Assembly: GCA_903872075.1 (NCBI GenBank)
Contig: CAIQJF010000011.1
Coordinates: 1 to 64,000 of the forward strand
Direction of reading: 5' to 3'
DNA: 64,000 nt
Source of the DNA: an uncultured Caulobacteraceae bacterium
GTDB taxonomy: Bacteria; Pseudomonadota; Alphaproteobacteria; Caulobacterales; Caulobacteraceae
How positions within the stretch are numbered: the stretch's first letter is position 1; each line of letters starts with the position of its first letter. The position numbers were made by a program, and so were the translations under genes. Under the pieces are notes generated by a model. It had not been told where the DNA came from, did not search any database, and saw nothing but the letters and a program-made list of their open reading frames with translations. Shown here one piece after another: positions 9,028-18,310 of this stretch.

Positions 9028-9642
9028 CTACATCGGCGGCGGCGCACCTTTTTCGCCGACCACGACACTGGCGGCCGCGAGCGCGCCGTCCGGCCGCTTC
9101 ATGGCCATCACGAAGACGCTGACGCCGGGCTTGACCATGGCGCGGTCGCCGGGGCCGGTCTCGACGATCTTGGCGGTGGGCGGCACCAGGACGGTGTGCA
9201 TGCCGCCCGGATAGGACACCTCGATGGTGTTGCCCTTGGCGCCGGCAACCACCTTGCCGACATCGCCGTTGGTCATCATCGAATGGGGCCGGAGGTCCCA
9301 GGCATAGTGGCCGGCGCCCATTTTCACGCCGGGCGGGAAGACATGGACCTCAAGCGAGCGGCCGGTGCCGTCCTTGCGCTCGATGGTGGTGGTGCCGATG
9401 AAGCTGCCAGGCTTGATGGCGTCCATGGTGACGTTCTTCATGGCCGCGACGCTCCAGGTGGGCGCGAGCTTGATCGTCATGGGCGTGCCCGACTTCAGCT
9501 TGACCACCAGGGTGTCGGCGGTGATCGAGGCGACCTTGCCGCGCACGTGCTGCAGGGCCTCCTGGGCGGCGGCCGGTAGAGCGGACGCGAGGACGGAGAC
9601 AGACACCAGGGCGGCGAGCGCGCCTCTGAAAGAAACGGACAT
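9028..9642 (-). CDS. Secreted protein of unknown function, DUF5666-like
   Basis: A 204-residue exported protein. Residues 1-26 form a classical signal peptide with an Ala-rich end (LPAAAQEAL), giving a periplasmic or surface protein. The mature part has repeated short beta segments of the type GKVASITADTLVVKL and GDVGKVVAGAKGNTIEV, like the OB-like repeats of DUF5666 proteins; some such proteins are mis-annotated as metal transporter subunits. No catalytic motif is evident. The ATG at 9642 is preferred over the in-frame TTG at 9651 because GAAGGGGG lies 9-10 bases upstream of the ATG. Confidence 0.65.
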   Translation of the reverse strand: MSVSFRGALAALVSVSVLASALPAAAQEALQHVRGKVASITADTLVVKLKSGTPMTIKLAPTWSVAAMKNVTMDAIKPGSFIGTTTIERKDGTGRSLEVHVFPPGVKMGAGHYAWDLRPHSMMTNGDVGKVVAGAKGNTIEVSYPGGMHTVLVPPTAKIVETGPGDRAMVKPGVSVFVMAMKRPDGALAAASVVVGEKGAPPPM

Positions 9643-9782
9643 TTTGGGCAATCCCCCTTCGAATGAAATCCAGCCGCCTCAGCGATAGCACGCGCCGCAC
9701 GACGGCGACAATTTTAAGCGCCGAAAGCATTCCCTCGCCGGGCCGCCGTGGCTAAACACCTCGGCGCGGGAGCCCCTACAGC

Positions 9783-10331
9783 ATGCGCCGAATGATCCTG
9801 TTCCGACACGGCAAGGCCGAGGTCGCCGGCCCGAGCGGCGGCGACAAGGATCGCCCCCTGGCCGGCCGGGGGCGCGAAGATTCCGCCGTCACCGCCGGCT
9901 GGCTGAGCGACGCGGGCTTCGTCCCAGATATTGTGCTGGTCTCGCCGGCGCACCGCACCGCGGAAACCTGGGATTGCGCTCGCCCGGCTTTCCCGTCGGC
10001 GCGCGCCGAGCGGAACGAAGATCTCTATCTCGCCAGCAGCGATCTCATCCTTGACGCCGCGCTTGAGGCCCTGGGCCGCGGCGCATCGGTGATGATCGTC
10101 GGCCACAATCCTGGCCTTCAGGAGTTGGGCGCCGATCTGGCTGCCGCCGCCGGAGCACCGGCCGATCAGATCGACCGGATCGAGGAGGCGTTCCCCACGG
10201 CGAGCGCCTGCGTGTTTCGGATGGATGGCGATCAGGCGGCGGTGCTTGAGGCGGTATATGAGCCGCCCCGCAGGGCGGGCGAGCCGCCGCGCTGGGTCTA
10301 TCTCGATAGGGCGTCTGGAGATCCGGCCTGA
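9783..10331 (+). CDS. sixA: Histidine phosphatase family protein, SixA-like
   Basis: A 182-residue cytoplasmic phosphohistidine phosphatase-like protein. The RHG signature (Arg8-His9-Gly10 in ILFRHGKAEV) supplies the phospho-accepting histidine; the second histidine is in IVGHNPGLQEL and the conserved SPAHRTAET is also present. E. coli SixA removes phosphate from histidine phosphotransfer domains; whether that role holds here is inferred. Its TGA overlaps the first codon of the DUF952 gene, so three genes ending in pyrD look like one operon. An internal ATG nine bases downstream is an alternative start. Confidence 0.82.
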   Translation: MRRMILFRHGKAEVAGPSGGDKDRPLAGRGREDSAVTAGWLSDAGFVPDIVLVSPAHRTAETWDCARPAFPSARAERNEDLYLASSDLILDAALEALGRGASVMIVGHNPGLQELGADLAAAAGAPADQIDRIEEAFPTASACVFRMDGDQAAVLEAVYEPPRRAGEPPRWVYLDRASGDPA

Positions 10332-10672
10332 CCCACATCTATAAAATCCTGCCCCGGGCGGACTGGACGGCCGCGCAGGCGGCAGGGGTCTATGCGGGCT
10401 CGCCGCTCGACCTTGCGGACGGCTTCATTCATTTCTCAACCGCAGCCCAGGCGGCGGAAACCGCGCGGCGCCACTTCCGCGGCCAGGAGAATCTCGTGGT
10501 GCTGGCCATCGACGCCGCGGCGCTGGGCGAGGCGTTGATCCATGAACCCTCTCGGGGCGGGGACCTGTTTCCGCATCTCTATCGTGCGCTCGACATCTCG
10601 CTCGTCCTGGCGGTGACTGACGCGCCGCTGGACGGGGACGGCGTGCCTGTTCTCGGCGATCTTGCGTTATGA
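10328..10672 (+). CDS. DUF952 family protein with an apparent CTG start
   Basis: An uninterrupted 114-residue frame encodes a DUF952-type protein: it opens THIYKILPRADW, has the conserved block DLADGFIHFSTAAQ, and ends VPVLGDLAL. DUF952 proteins are small, soluble and of unknown function. There is no ATG, GTG or TTG in frame before about residue 58, and a stop lies upstream at 10307, so CTG at 10328 (in CTGA, overlapping the sixA stop) is the only sensible initiator. The 3' end overlaps pyrD as ATGA. Tight overlap on both sides suggests translational coupling. An ATG/GTG/TTG-only gene finder would miss it. Confidence 0.72.
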   Translation: MTHIYKILPRADWTAAQAAGVYAGSPLDLADGFIHFSTAAQAAETARRHFRGQENLVVLAIDAAALGEALIHEPSRGGDLFPHLYRALDISLVLAVTDAPLDGDGVPVLGDLAL

Positions 10673-11730
10673 GCCTGTTGCACGATCTGGCCACGCCGGG
10701 CCTGCGCCTGTTCGACCCGGAGGATGCGCACGGTCTGACCATCGCGGCGCTTAGGCTTGGACTTGGCCCGCGCGCTGACGGTCGATCCGATCCCATCCTC
10801 GCCACCCGGCTGGCGGGTCTGACTCTGGCCAACCCGATCGGTCTGGCGGCCGGCTTCGACAAGAACGCCGAGGTTCCAGGCGCGATGCTGCGGGCGGGCT
10901 TCGGCTTCGTGGAGTGCGGCACCACCACCCCCCGGCCCCAATCGGGCAACCCGCGTCCGCGATTGTTCCGCCTGACCGCGGACCGGGCCGTGATCAACCG
11001 CATGGGCTTCAACAACGCCGGTCTTGAGGCGTTCGCCGCCGGGCTCGCGGCGCGACGGCCGAGAGGCGCGGTGGTGGGCGCCAACGTGGGGGCTAACAAG
11101 GATTCCGCCGACCGCGCGGCCGACTACGTGACAGGCCTGCGGCGGTTGTGGCAGCTGGCCGACTATTTCACCTTGAACGTCTCCTCGCCGAATACGCCTG
11201 GATTGCGTGATCTGCAGGGCAAGGCGGCGCTCGAGGCCTTGCTCGCAGCCGTGGCGACGGTGAGGTCGGAACTCGCGGCAGGCCCCGCCGGCGAACGGCC
11301 GGTGTTCCTGAAGGTGGCTCCGGATCTCTCGCCCGGCGATGTCGAGGATATCGTCGAGGCCGCGGTCATCCATGGCCTGGACGGCCTGATTGTCTCCAAC
11401 ACCACCGTCGCCAGGCCGGAGACGCTGCGCAGTCCGGCGCGTGCCGAGACCGGAGGATTATCGGGCGCGCCGCTGTTCGGCCCCTCCACCGCGGTGCTGA
11501 AGGCGTTCCATGCCGCCGCCGGGGGCCGTCTGGCGCTCGTGGGTGTGGGCGGGATCGGTACGGCGCGGCAGGCCTACGCCAAGATCCGGGCGGGAGCTTC
11601 GGCCGTGCAGCTCTATTCTGCGATGGTCTATGAGGGACCGTCGCTGGTGGGCCGACTCAACCGAGAACTTGCTGTCCTTTTGCGCGCGGATGGCTTTTCC
11701 AGCATCGCCGAGGCGGTGGGAGTGGGCTGA
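10669..11730 (+). CDS. pyrD: Dihydroorotate dehydrogenase (quinone), class 2
   Basis: A 353-residue membrane-associated flavoenzyme that oxidises dihydroorotate to orotate with quinone, step four of pyrimidine synthesis. The class 2 pattern is clear: an amphipathic N-terminal helix region, NPIGLAAGFDKNAEV (55-69), GTTTPRPQSGNPRPRLFR, GANVGANKDS, and the active-site serine loop NVSSPNTPGLRDLQ near residue 172. Near the C-terminus LVGVGGIGTARQAY binds the FMN phosphate. Length is typical. It is the last gene of the overlapping sixA-DUF952-pyrD run. Confidence 0.96.
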   Translation: MSLLHDLATPGLRLFDPEDAHGLTIAALRLGLGPRADGRSDPILATRLAGLTLANPIGLAAGFDKNAEVPGAMLRAGFGFVECGTTTPRPQSGNPRPRLFRLTADRAVINRMGFNNAGLEAFAAGLAARRPRGAVVGANVGANKDSADRAADYVTGLRRLWQLADYFTLNVSSPNTPGLRDLQGKAALEALLAAVATVRSELAAGPAGERPVFLKVAPDLSPGDVEDIVEAAVIHGLDGLIVSNTTVARPETLRSPARAETGGLSGAPLFGPSTAVLKAFHAAAGGRLALVGVGGIGTARQAYAKIRAGASAVQLYSAMVYEGPSLVGRLNRELAVLLRADGFSSIAEAVGVG

Positions 11731-11742
11731 CATTCGCCCCGG

Positions 11743-11760
11743 ACGCCCCGGATGCGGCGT
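11743..11760 (+). terminator. Possible weak terminator after pyrD
   Basis: ACGCC (11743-11747) pairs with GGCGT (11756-11760), followed by TTGATTG. The stem is only five base pairs, but the tail resembles that of the strong hairpin at 62304-62327. Confidence 0.3.
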
Positions 11761-11799
11761 TTGATTGCTCCTGGGCGCGTGGCGCTGTAACGAAGGCGC

Positions 11800-13239
11800 A
11801 TGGCGGAGCCCGCGCCCCCGGAAGAGCTTACCGCGCCAGGCGAGCGCCGCTTCTTCTGGTTTCAGGGCCTGTCGGCCCGTCTGCTGCTGCTCACCGTCCT
11901 GATCGTCGTGGTGGCCAACCTCCTCATCCTGCCGCCAAATCTTTCGGCTTTCGAGGAACAGTGGCTGCTCGACCGCCTGCGCGCGGCGGAACTGGCGACG
12001 CTTGTGGAGGAGACTGCACCCGGCGGCGTGGTCACGGATCGGGTGCGGGCAAAGCTGCTGGCCAACGCCGAGGTCGTGTCGGTCGCTCTGCAGGTCCACA
12101 ATGAACGGCGGCTCATTCTTCAGGCGCCGCGTCTGACCCGCACGCCCTATCTGGTCGACCTGCGCCGCCGCGATCCGCTGTTCTGGATCGCCCCTTTCCG
12201 CACGTTGACCGAGGCCGACGACCGGATGGTCCGGGTCATGGCCCGGCCGCGGTTCCGCGAAGGCGAGTTCGTGGAAATCGTCGCCTCCGATGGACCACTC
12301 AAGAAGCAGCTGCTGGCCCAACTCGGGCGACTGATGGGGATCGCGGCCTTTACCTCAGTCATGGCAGGGGCGGTGGTCTATGTATCGCTTAACCTCTTTC
12401 TGGTCCGGCCCATGCGCCGGATCACCTTGTCGATGGAGCGGTTCAGGGCCGATCCGAACGATCCCCGCGCCCGGGTGGAGCCGTCTGGCCGGCGTGACGA
12501 GATCGGCCGGGCCGAAGGCGAACTGGACCGGATGCAGGCGGACCTGCGGACCGCCCTGGCGTCACGCGCCCGCCTCGCGGCCCTGGGCGAAGCTGTCGCC
12601 AAGATCAATCACGACCTGCGCAACATGCTCACCAGTGCTCAGATCGCCTCCGAGCGGCTTGCCACCTCCGGTGACCCGAAGGTGGCCCAGGCCTTGCCGC
12701 GTCTGGAGCGGGCGTTGAACCGGGCCATCCTCCTGGCGTCCAACACCCTGGCGTTCGGCCGCAGCGAGGAGCCCGCGCCAGACAAGCGCCTGCTGGCCTT
12801 GCGCGGCGTGCTGGAGGCGGCGGCGGAAGACGCGGGACTGACCCCAACCGGTGTGCGGCTGAACATCGATCTGCCGGCCGAGGCCGTGGCCGACGCGGAT
12901 CCGGAACAACTGCACAGGATCCTCGTGAACCTGTTGCGCAATGCTCGCGAGGCCGTCGAAGCCGAGGCTGGACGCAACGGTGTCGGCGCGGTCCTGGTCA
13001 CCCTGAACCTGGAACCGGGGCTGTGGCGGCTTCGATTGGCCGACGACGGCCCTGGCCTTCCGCCTCGCGCACGCGCCAACCTGTTCCAGCCATTCGCCGG
13101 TTCGACGCGGCAGGGTGGGGCGGGGCTCGGCCTGGCCATCGCGCGGGAGCTGGCCCAGGGGCATGGCGGCGACCTGGTCCTGGTGGCGACAGGGCCCGAG
13201 GGCACTGTCTTTGACCTGATCCTCCCCGGTGGCCCATAA
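11800..13239 (+). CDS. Orphan sensor histidine kinase
   Basis: A 479-residue membrane kinase. TM1 is at about 25-45 and TM2 at about 178-203, enclosing a sensor domain of about 130 residues; a HAMP linker follows at 203-255. The dimerisation/phosphoacceptor helix contains His271 in KINHDLRNMLTS. The ATP-binding domain shows the N box (NLLRNAREAV), G1 (DDGPGL) and G2 (GGAGLGLAIA). The HDLRN form of the H box occurs in a subset of alphaproteobacterial kinases. No response regulator adjoins it, so its partner is elsewhere. The signal is unknown. Confidence 0.9.
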   Translation: MAEPAPPEELTAPGERRFFWFQGLSARLLLLTVLIVVVANLLILPPNLSAFEEQWLLDRLRAAELATLVEETAPGGVVTDRVRAKLLANAEVVSVALQVHNERRLILQAPRLTRTPYLVDLRRRDPLFWIAPFRTLTEADDRMVRVMARPRFREGEFVEIVASDGPLKKQLLAQLGRLMGIAAFTSVMAGAVVYVSLNLFLVRPMRRITLSMERFRADPNDPRARVEPSGRRDEIGRAEGELDRMQADLRTALASRARLAALGEAVAKINHDLRNMLTSAQIASERLATSGDPKVAQALPRLERALNRAILLASNTLAFGRSEEPAPDKRLLALRGVLEAAAEDAGLTPTGVRLNIDLPAEAVADADPEQLHRILVNLLRNAREAVEAEAGRNGVGAVLVTLNLEPGLWRLRLADDGPGLPPRARANLFQPFAGSTRQGGAGLGLAIARELAQGHGGDLVLVATGPEGTVFDLILPGGP

Positions 13240-13340
13240 GCGGGCGTGATCGCCGGCACAGGTTGCGGTCTCCTTGGCGAGCCCCTTAAAGTCGCTGGAA
13301 TATGACGGCGCCAGACCGTCTGGAAGGAAATGTGAGGACC

Positions 13341-15203
13341 ATGACCCCGTCGATCCGTCTCGATCCGGCCACCGGCCAGAAGCTTTTCGCCACCCGCGCC
13401 GCCAAGGCGACCGACCGGATCGCCGGCAAGGGTTATGCTGTCAACAACGATCTGGCGCTCAAGACGCTGCCTGATCTTCCCCCCGGCGCGACATTCAACG
13501 CCGAGGAACAGGCCAAATACCGGGCCTTCAAGGAAGCGCGGCGGGGCGCGGCCGACTACATGGCCATGGAGGGCGATTTCGCGAAATACCTCGCCGACGT
13601 CTACTCGGCCGCGCCGGTCGAGCGGGATGCGCTCACGGACGATTGCGAAATCCTGGTGGTGGGCGCCGGCTTCGCCGGGCTGCTGCTCTGGCACAAGCTT
13701 CGCGCGGCCGGCTTTACCGACGTCCGGTTCTGCGAGAAGGGCGGCGACGTCGGCGGCACCTGGTACTGGAACCGCTATCCCGGCATCGCCTGTGACGTGG
13801 AGGCCTACAGCTATCTGCCGCTGCTGGAGGAGACGGGCTACGTCCCGAGCATGAAGTTCGCCTCGGGCTTCGAGATTCTCGAGTATTGCCAGACCATGGC
13901 CGAGAAGTTCGGCTTCTACGACCATTGCCTGTTCCACACGACGGTTCAGGAAACGCAATGGGATGAGGCCAGCGGCCGCTGGATCGTCGTTACCGATCGC
14001 GGCGATCGCATGAAGGCCCGGTTCGTCCTGCTGGCCAACGGCATCCTCACGACGCCTAAACTCGCGCGCATCAAAGGCATGGAGACCTTCGCTGGAGAGG
14101 CGTTCCATACGTCGCGCTGGAACTATCATGTCGATCTGAAGGGCAAGCGGGTCGGCATCATCGGCACCGGGGCCACCGCCGTGCAGGCGATCCCCGAACT
14201 GGCCAAGATCGCCGGCGAACTCTTCGTCTTCCAACGGACGCCCTCATCCATCGATGTCCGCGATCAGCGCGCCACCACCGACGAGGAACGGCAGAGGTGG
14301 GCCAATGAGCCGGGCTGGGCTCGCGCCCGCCGCGCGCGTTTCGCCAAGATTTCCGCCGGGCGGACGGCGATCCAGGCCAACGACGACTATCTTTCCGGCA
14401 AGGTCGGAGACTTCAAGGAACGCAAGCAGCACGAGCGCATGCTCAGCGCCGAGGAGATGATCGAGAAGCAGCTTGAGGCCAATTTTCGGATCATGGAGCA
14501 GATCCGCGCCCGGGTGGACGCCATCGTCAAGGACCCGAAGACGGCTCAAGCGCTCAAGCCCTATTACCCATACGGCTGCAAACGACCGACGTTCCACGAC
14601 GAATATCTACCGACGTTCAACCTCCCCCACGTGCATCTGATCGACACCGCTCCCGTGGGAGTCCAGGAGATCAACGCCCGGGGCGTGGTGCACGATGGCG
14701 TGGAGTATCCGGTCGATGTTCTGATCTACGCCACCGGTTTCCAGTGGATGGCGACCTCGACCTTCAACATGATCACCGGCCGGGGCGGTCGCACGTTGAA
14801 AGAGAAGTGGGCCACCGAGGGCACCAAGACGTTCCTCGGCCTGCACAGCCGGGGCTTCCCGAACCTGTTCATCATCTCGGGGCCCCAAGGCGGCGGCGGC
14901 AGCTTCAATTTCACCGACGCGATCGACGCCCACGCCGACTACGTCGTCTGGATGATGCAGACCCTTCGCGACAGGGGGGCGACGATCGTCGATGTGAAGG
15001 CGGAGCCTGAGGCGGAGTATGCAGAGCACTGCCGCAAGGCCGACATCGCCACTTCGCCGCTGCGCGACTGCCTGACCTACTACAATGGCGACGGCTCCGC
15101 GGAGCCGGGGAGCCTCGCCTATTACGGGGGCAACCGCTGGCACAAATACCGGATGGCCGCCCAGTCGAGCCTGGAGCCTTACGCGTTCGAGACGCGGGCC
15201 TAG
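13341..15203 (+). CDS. Flavin-containing (Baeyer-Villiger type) monooxygenase
   Basis: A 620-residue FAD- and NADPH-dependent monooxygenase. The FAD dinucleotide fold is GAGFAG (108-113), the flavin/NADP contact GGTWYWNRYPG is at 138-148, the Baeyer-Villiger fingerprint F-x-G-x-x-x-H-x-x-x-W is at 250-260 (FAGEAFHTSRW), and the NADPH fold GTGATA is at 275-280. The family turns ketones into esters or lactones. The 100-residue N-terminal extension resembles that of the larger cyclohexanone/steroid-type enzymes. ATG 13341 is chosen for GTGAGG just upstream; ATG 13302 would add 13 residues. The 3' end overlaps the convergent DUF2332 gene by four bases. Confidence 0.88.
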   Translation: MTPSIRLDPATGQKLFATRAAKATDRIAGKGYAVNNDLALKTLPDLPPGATFNAEEQAKYRAFKEARRGAADYMAMEGDFAKYLADVYSAAPVERDALTDDCEILVVGAGFAGLLLWHKLRAAGFTDVRFCEKGGDVGGTWYWNRYPGIACDVEAYSYLPLLEETGYVPSMKFASGFEILEYCQTMAEKFGFYDHCLFHTTVQETQWDEASGRWIVVTDRGDRMKARFVLLANGILTTPKLARIKGMETFAGEAFHTSRWNYHVDLKGKRVGIIGTGATAVQAIPELAKIAGELFVFQRTPSSIDVRDQRATTDEERQRWANEPGWARARRARFAKISAGRTAIQANDDYLSGKVGDFKERKQHERMLSAEEMIEKQLEANFRIMEQIRARVDAIVKDPKTAQALKPYYPYGCKRPTFHDEYLPTFNLPHVHLIDTAPVGVQEINARGVVHDGVEYPVDVLIYATGFQWMATSTFNMITGRGGRTLKEKWATEGTKTFLGLHSRGFPNLFIISGPQGGGGSFNFTDAIDAHADYVVWMMQTLRDRGATIVDVKAEPEAEYAEHCRKADIATSPLRDCLTYYNGDGSAEPGSLAYYGGNRWHKYRMAAQSSLEPYAFETRA

Positions 15204-16261
15204 CTCCAGTCCACCGAGGCGCCATGGGCATGACCAATCCCCATGAGCCGCTCCTCGCCGCCGGGCCACATCGTGAGGCGCAGTTCCATGGTCGCAAGGT
15301 TGCGCGGCGCCGGCTCCATGCGCAGCCAGGCGAAAGGCGCCTCGGCCGTTGCCTGCCGGCCAAGGTCGGCGATGACCGCGCTCAGAGCAGTCTGACTCTC
15401 GGCAGGCATGTACTGCCAGAACACGGAGTGAAACAGCACGGTGGCGGCGCCGGGTTCCGGGCGGGCGCGGCGGGCGGTCCAGGTTACCGCGTCCTCGGCC
15501 TCGACGCGGGTGTTTGCTGCAAGCGCCGTGGCGATGGCGCCGTCCAGCCTAGCGAGGCGCTCGAACTGATCGGCCCAGACATAGGATTTGAGCCGTCGCC
15601 GGGCGACCGGGTCACGGATGTCCACCGGCTTGCGATCGCAGGCCGCGCGAGACACCACATGGACGCCCGCCCCGAGCGGCGGCGGCGACCCCGTCCAGGC
15701 GGCGTCGAGGCGGACAGCCGCGCCTGTGTCGCCCCAGGTCATGCCGCTTCCGTAGTCATAGGCATACCGGTCCCAGAGCTGGTTCAGGCCCGCGCTGGCG
15801 CCGATCTCGAACAGCCGAAGGGGCAGGCCGGTCTGCGCCGCCACGGTCAGGAACATCGGTAGCAGGCAGGTCGAGCGCCGCACTTCGTTCGTCTGAGGCT
15901 CATGTGCCATGAAGCCGGCGAAGCGCGCCGGATCGGCGGCCATCCTAGCCAAGGCGGCGGTCCAGCTGGCGTCCACGTCGCCCGGCCGGTCCGCAGCGGG
16001 AAAGGCGGCTGTGAGCGCCGGTGCGTCGCCGGAGAGCGCCAGATCGTGCAGGCAGCCCAGCCAGCGCAACGGCACGGCGTCGCCCATCAGCGCCCGGGCG
16101 TTCATGCCTTTGAACGGGGACAGCAGCTGCGCCAGCCCTGTCCCGGGCGCAATCTCGTCCTTGGCCCGCTTCAGCAGTGCGCCCGAGAAAGGCGACCCGA
16201 AGGCGACGCAGGCGTTGGCCTGGATGTCGAAAGCGCGGACGAGGTCGGCGAAGTCGGTCAT
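15200..16261 (-). CDS. DUF2332 family protein
   Basis: A 353-residue cytoplasmic protein recognised as DUF2332 from the block LRLFEIGASAGLNQLWDRY (about 170-188). That block resembles the nucleotide-binding motif I of SAM-dependent methyltransferases, and VLFHSVFWQYM follows later. Enzyme function is not established for the family; a methyltransferase-like fold is inference. AAAGGT lies seven bases upstream of the ATG. It faces the monooxygenase gene tail to tail and lies downstream of the crotonase start region on its own strand. Confidence 0.75.
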   Translation of the reverse strand: MTDFADLVRAFDIQANACVAFGSPFSGALLKRAKDEIAPGTGLAQLLSPFKGMNARALMGDAVPLRWLGCLHDLALSGDAPALTAAFPAADRPGDVDASWTAALARMAADPARFAGFMAHEPQTNEVRRSTCLLPMFLTVAAQTGLPLRLFEIGASAGLNQLWDRYAYDYGSGMTWGDTGAAVRLDAAWTGSPPPLGAGVHVVSRAACDRKPVDIRDPVARRRLKSYVWADQFERLARLDGAIATALAANTRVEAEDAVTWTARRARPEPGAATVLFHSVFWQYMPAESQTALSAVIADLGRQATAEAPFAWLRMEPAPRNLATMELRLTMWPGGEERLMGIGHAHGASVDWS

Positions 16262-16343
16262 GGCCGGACCTTTGGGCCCGGCGCGGCGATGATCAATCTT
16301 GAATGATCCGATCAACGCCCCGGTCCTGCTCTCTCCCGGGCCA

Positions 16344-17156
16344 CTACCGCCCGTGGAACACCGGCGCCCGCTTCTCCAGGAAGCTCTTGACCCCTTCGCG
16401 ATGGTCTTCGGTGGCGAACAGGCGATAGATGTTCTCGATCGCCCACGCCCCGATCTCGTGGGGATCGCCGTGGGTCGTGCGCCGCAGCCCCGCCTTCATG
16501 GCCTTGAGCGCCAGGGGCGGATTGGCGGCGATGCGGCCGGCGAGCCCCAGGGCCGTGGGCAGCAGATCGTCATGCGCCGTGACCTGGCTTACGAGGCCGA
16601 TGCGCGCGGCTTCGGCGGCGTCGACAGCATCGCCCGTGTAGAGCAGTTCAGCGGCCTTCGCCGGGCCGACCAGCGAGGGCAGTATCCATAGCCCGCCCAC
16701 GTCGCAGATCAGGCCGCGCTTGATGAACAGTTCGGCGAACACCGCCCTCTCCGAAGCGATGCGGATATCGGCGTAGAGCGCCAGTTCCATGCCCCAGCCG
16801 ACAGCCGAGCCGTTCACGGCGGCGATCACCGGCTTGTCGCAATCGATGACCGCCATGGCGGCCGGAGTCGCCGTAAATTCGGTCTTGGCGGGCTTGGGCG
16901 CGTCGGCGACCTCGCCGGTCATCATCTCCTTGACGTCCTCGCCCGAGCAGAAGGCGGGGTCAGCGCCGGTCACCACAACGCAGCGGGCGTCCGTGTCCAA
17001 GGTCGCATAGCGGAAGGCCGCCTCGACCTCGTCATAGGCCCGGCGGTTGAGCGCGTTGCGCCGTTGAGGCCGGTTGAGGGTGATCCGGGCGACCCCGTCG
17101 ACGGTCTCATAGAGGACACAGGTAAAGTCGGCAGGTTGAATGGCGGGCTGTTGCAT
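16344..17156 (-). CDS. Enoyl-CoA hydratase/isomerase family protein
   Basis: A 270-residue crotonase-fold protein acting on acyl-CoA thioesters. The first oxyanion-hole region is DPAFCSGEDVKEM and the second is NGSAVGWGMELALYADIRI, which retains the Glu equivalent to rat Glu144. The second classical Glu (PEI in the hydratase) is replaced: the matching stretch is FAELFIKRG, with Phe at that site. A single acid is typical of isomerase-type crotonases, so hydratase activity should not be assumed. AAGGGAGCG precedes the ATG. It is divergent from the APH-like kinase gene, with an operator-like palindrome between them. Confidence 0.85.
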   Translation of the reverse strand: MQQPAIQPADFTCVLYETVDGVARITLNRPQRRNALNRRAYDEVEAAFRYATLDTDARCVVVTGADPAFCSGEDVKEMMTGEVADAPKPAKTEFTATPAAMAVIDCDKPVIAAVNGSAVGWGMELALYADIRIASERAVFAELFIKRGLICDVGGLWILPSLVGPAKAAELLYTGDAVDAAEAARIGLVSQVTAHDDLLPTALGLAGRIAANPPLALKAMKAGLRRTTHGDPHEIGAWAIENIYRLFATEDHREGVKSFLEKRAPVFHGR

Positions 17157-17220
17157 CGGACGCTCCCTTGTTTTTTCACATGACTCCCATCATGGGAGCG
17201 TGGTTTCAAGATAAGAATTC

Positions 17221-17232
17221 AGAACGTGTTCT
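17221..17232. promoter_or_regulatory. Operator-like palindrome, GAACGYGYTNC family
   Basis: AGAACGTGTTCT consists of perfect arms AGAAC and GTTCT around GT. It lies 17 bases before the APH-like gene start and 65 bases before the divergent crotonase start. It matches the motif repeated across 41.5-56.3 kb, so the same or a related regulator may act here. No protein is assigned by sequence alone. Confidence 0.45.
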
Positions 17233-17248
17233 AGGGAAGGTCCGACCC

Positions 17249-18310
17249 ATGAGTGAAGACGCCGTCGCAGACCCCAGCCGCCCCTCGATCGGCGAGGTGC
17301 GCGAGAACCACCGTTTCGACCCCGCGCCGCTCGAAGCCTGGTTCCGGGCCAATGTGGAATCTCCCGCCGAGCCGTTCGAACTCAGCCAGTTCAACAAAGG
17401 CGCGTCCAATCCGACGTTTTTGATCACAGCCGGCGCCAAGCGCTGGGTGATGCGCAAGAAACCGCCCGGTCAACTGCTCGCCAGCGCCCACCAGGTCGAA
17501 CGCGAGTACCGCGTGATGTCCGCGCTGGGCGGGATCGGCTTTCCCGTGCCGCGGATGCGGGCGCTCTGTGAGGATACGTCGGTCGTCGGTACGGCCTTCT
17601 ATGTGATGGACTTCCTCGAAGGACGTATCTTCCGCGACGCGCGTCTGCCTGGGATGGAGGCGGCCGAGCGTGCGTCGATCTATGATAATCTCAACGAGAC
17701 CCTGGCGCGCCTGCACAGCGTCGATTTCGCCGCTATCGGCCTGGCCGACTACGGTCGGCCCGGGAGTTATTTCCAGCGCCAGATGGACCGGTGGACCAAG
17801 CAGTACCGGGGCGCGGAGAGCGAACATATCCCGGAGATGGAGCGTCTGATCGCCGAGCTTCCGACGCTGATCCCCGACACCGACGAGGTCAGCATCGCCC
17901 ATGGCGACTATCGACTTGAGAATGTGATGTTCCACCCCACCGAGCCGCGCATCATCGCCGTGCTCGACTGGGAGCTCTCCACGCTCGGGCATCCCCTGGC
18001 CGACATCGCCTATGGATGCATCCTCTACCACTCCCGGTCGGAGAGCTGGGGCACCCTGGACGGGGTCGATATCAAGGCTGCCGGCATCCCGTCCGAAAGC
18101 GAATATGTCGCCGCCTACTGCCGCCGCACGGGGCGCGATTCCATCCCGGGCTTCAACGCGCTGCTGGCGTTCTCGATGTTCCGGCTTGCGTCGATCGGTC
18201 AGGGCGTCTTCAAGCGCAATCTGACCGGCATCGGCACGGGCGTCGCGTCCACCGACAACTCAAACACCCGCCAGCTGGCCGCCACCGCCATCGCGGTTCT
18301 GGAACGGTGA
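17249..18310 (+). CDS. Phosphotransferase family protein (APH/ACAD10-like kinase)
   Basis: A 353-residue aminoglycoside-phosphotransferase-fold protein. The catalytic loop HGDYRLENVMF (Asp220) and the metal-binding D240 in VLDWELSTLGHPLADIAY are intact, and an N-lobe lysine is present in KRWVMRKKP. Relatives are found with acyl-CoA dehydrogenases and act on hydroxylated acyl-CoA intermediates in eukaryotic ACAD10/11; a role in hydroxyacyl-CoA metabolism here is inference supported by the divergent crotonase. GGAAGG precedes ATG 17249. The stop overlaps the GTG of the next gene. Confidence 0.85.
   Translation: MSEDAVADPSRPSIGEVRENHRFDPAPLEAWFRANVESPAEPFELSQFNKGASNPTFLITAGAKRWVMRKKPPGQLLASAHQVEREYRVMSALGGIGFPVPRMRALCEDTSVVGTAFYVMDFLEGRIFRDARLPGMEAAERASIYDNLNETLARLHSVDFAAIGLADYGRPGSYFQRQMDRWTKQYRGAESEHIPEMERLIAELPTLIPDTDEVSIAHGDYRLENVMFHPTEPRIIAVLDWELSTLGHPLADIAYGCILYHSRSESWGTLDGVDIKAAGIPSESEYVAAYCRRTGRDSIPGFNALLAFSMFRLASIGQGVFKRNLTGIGTGVASTDNSNTRQLAATAIAVLER

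Noticed and set aside
12639..14234. Long minus-strand frame opposite the histidine kinase and monooxygenase
   Set aside because: No recognisable domain, no SD, and fully shadowed by two genes with clear motifs.
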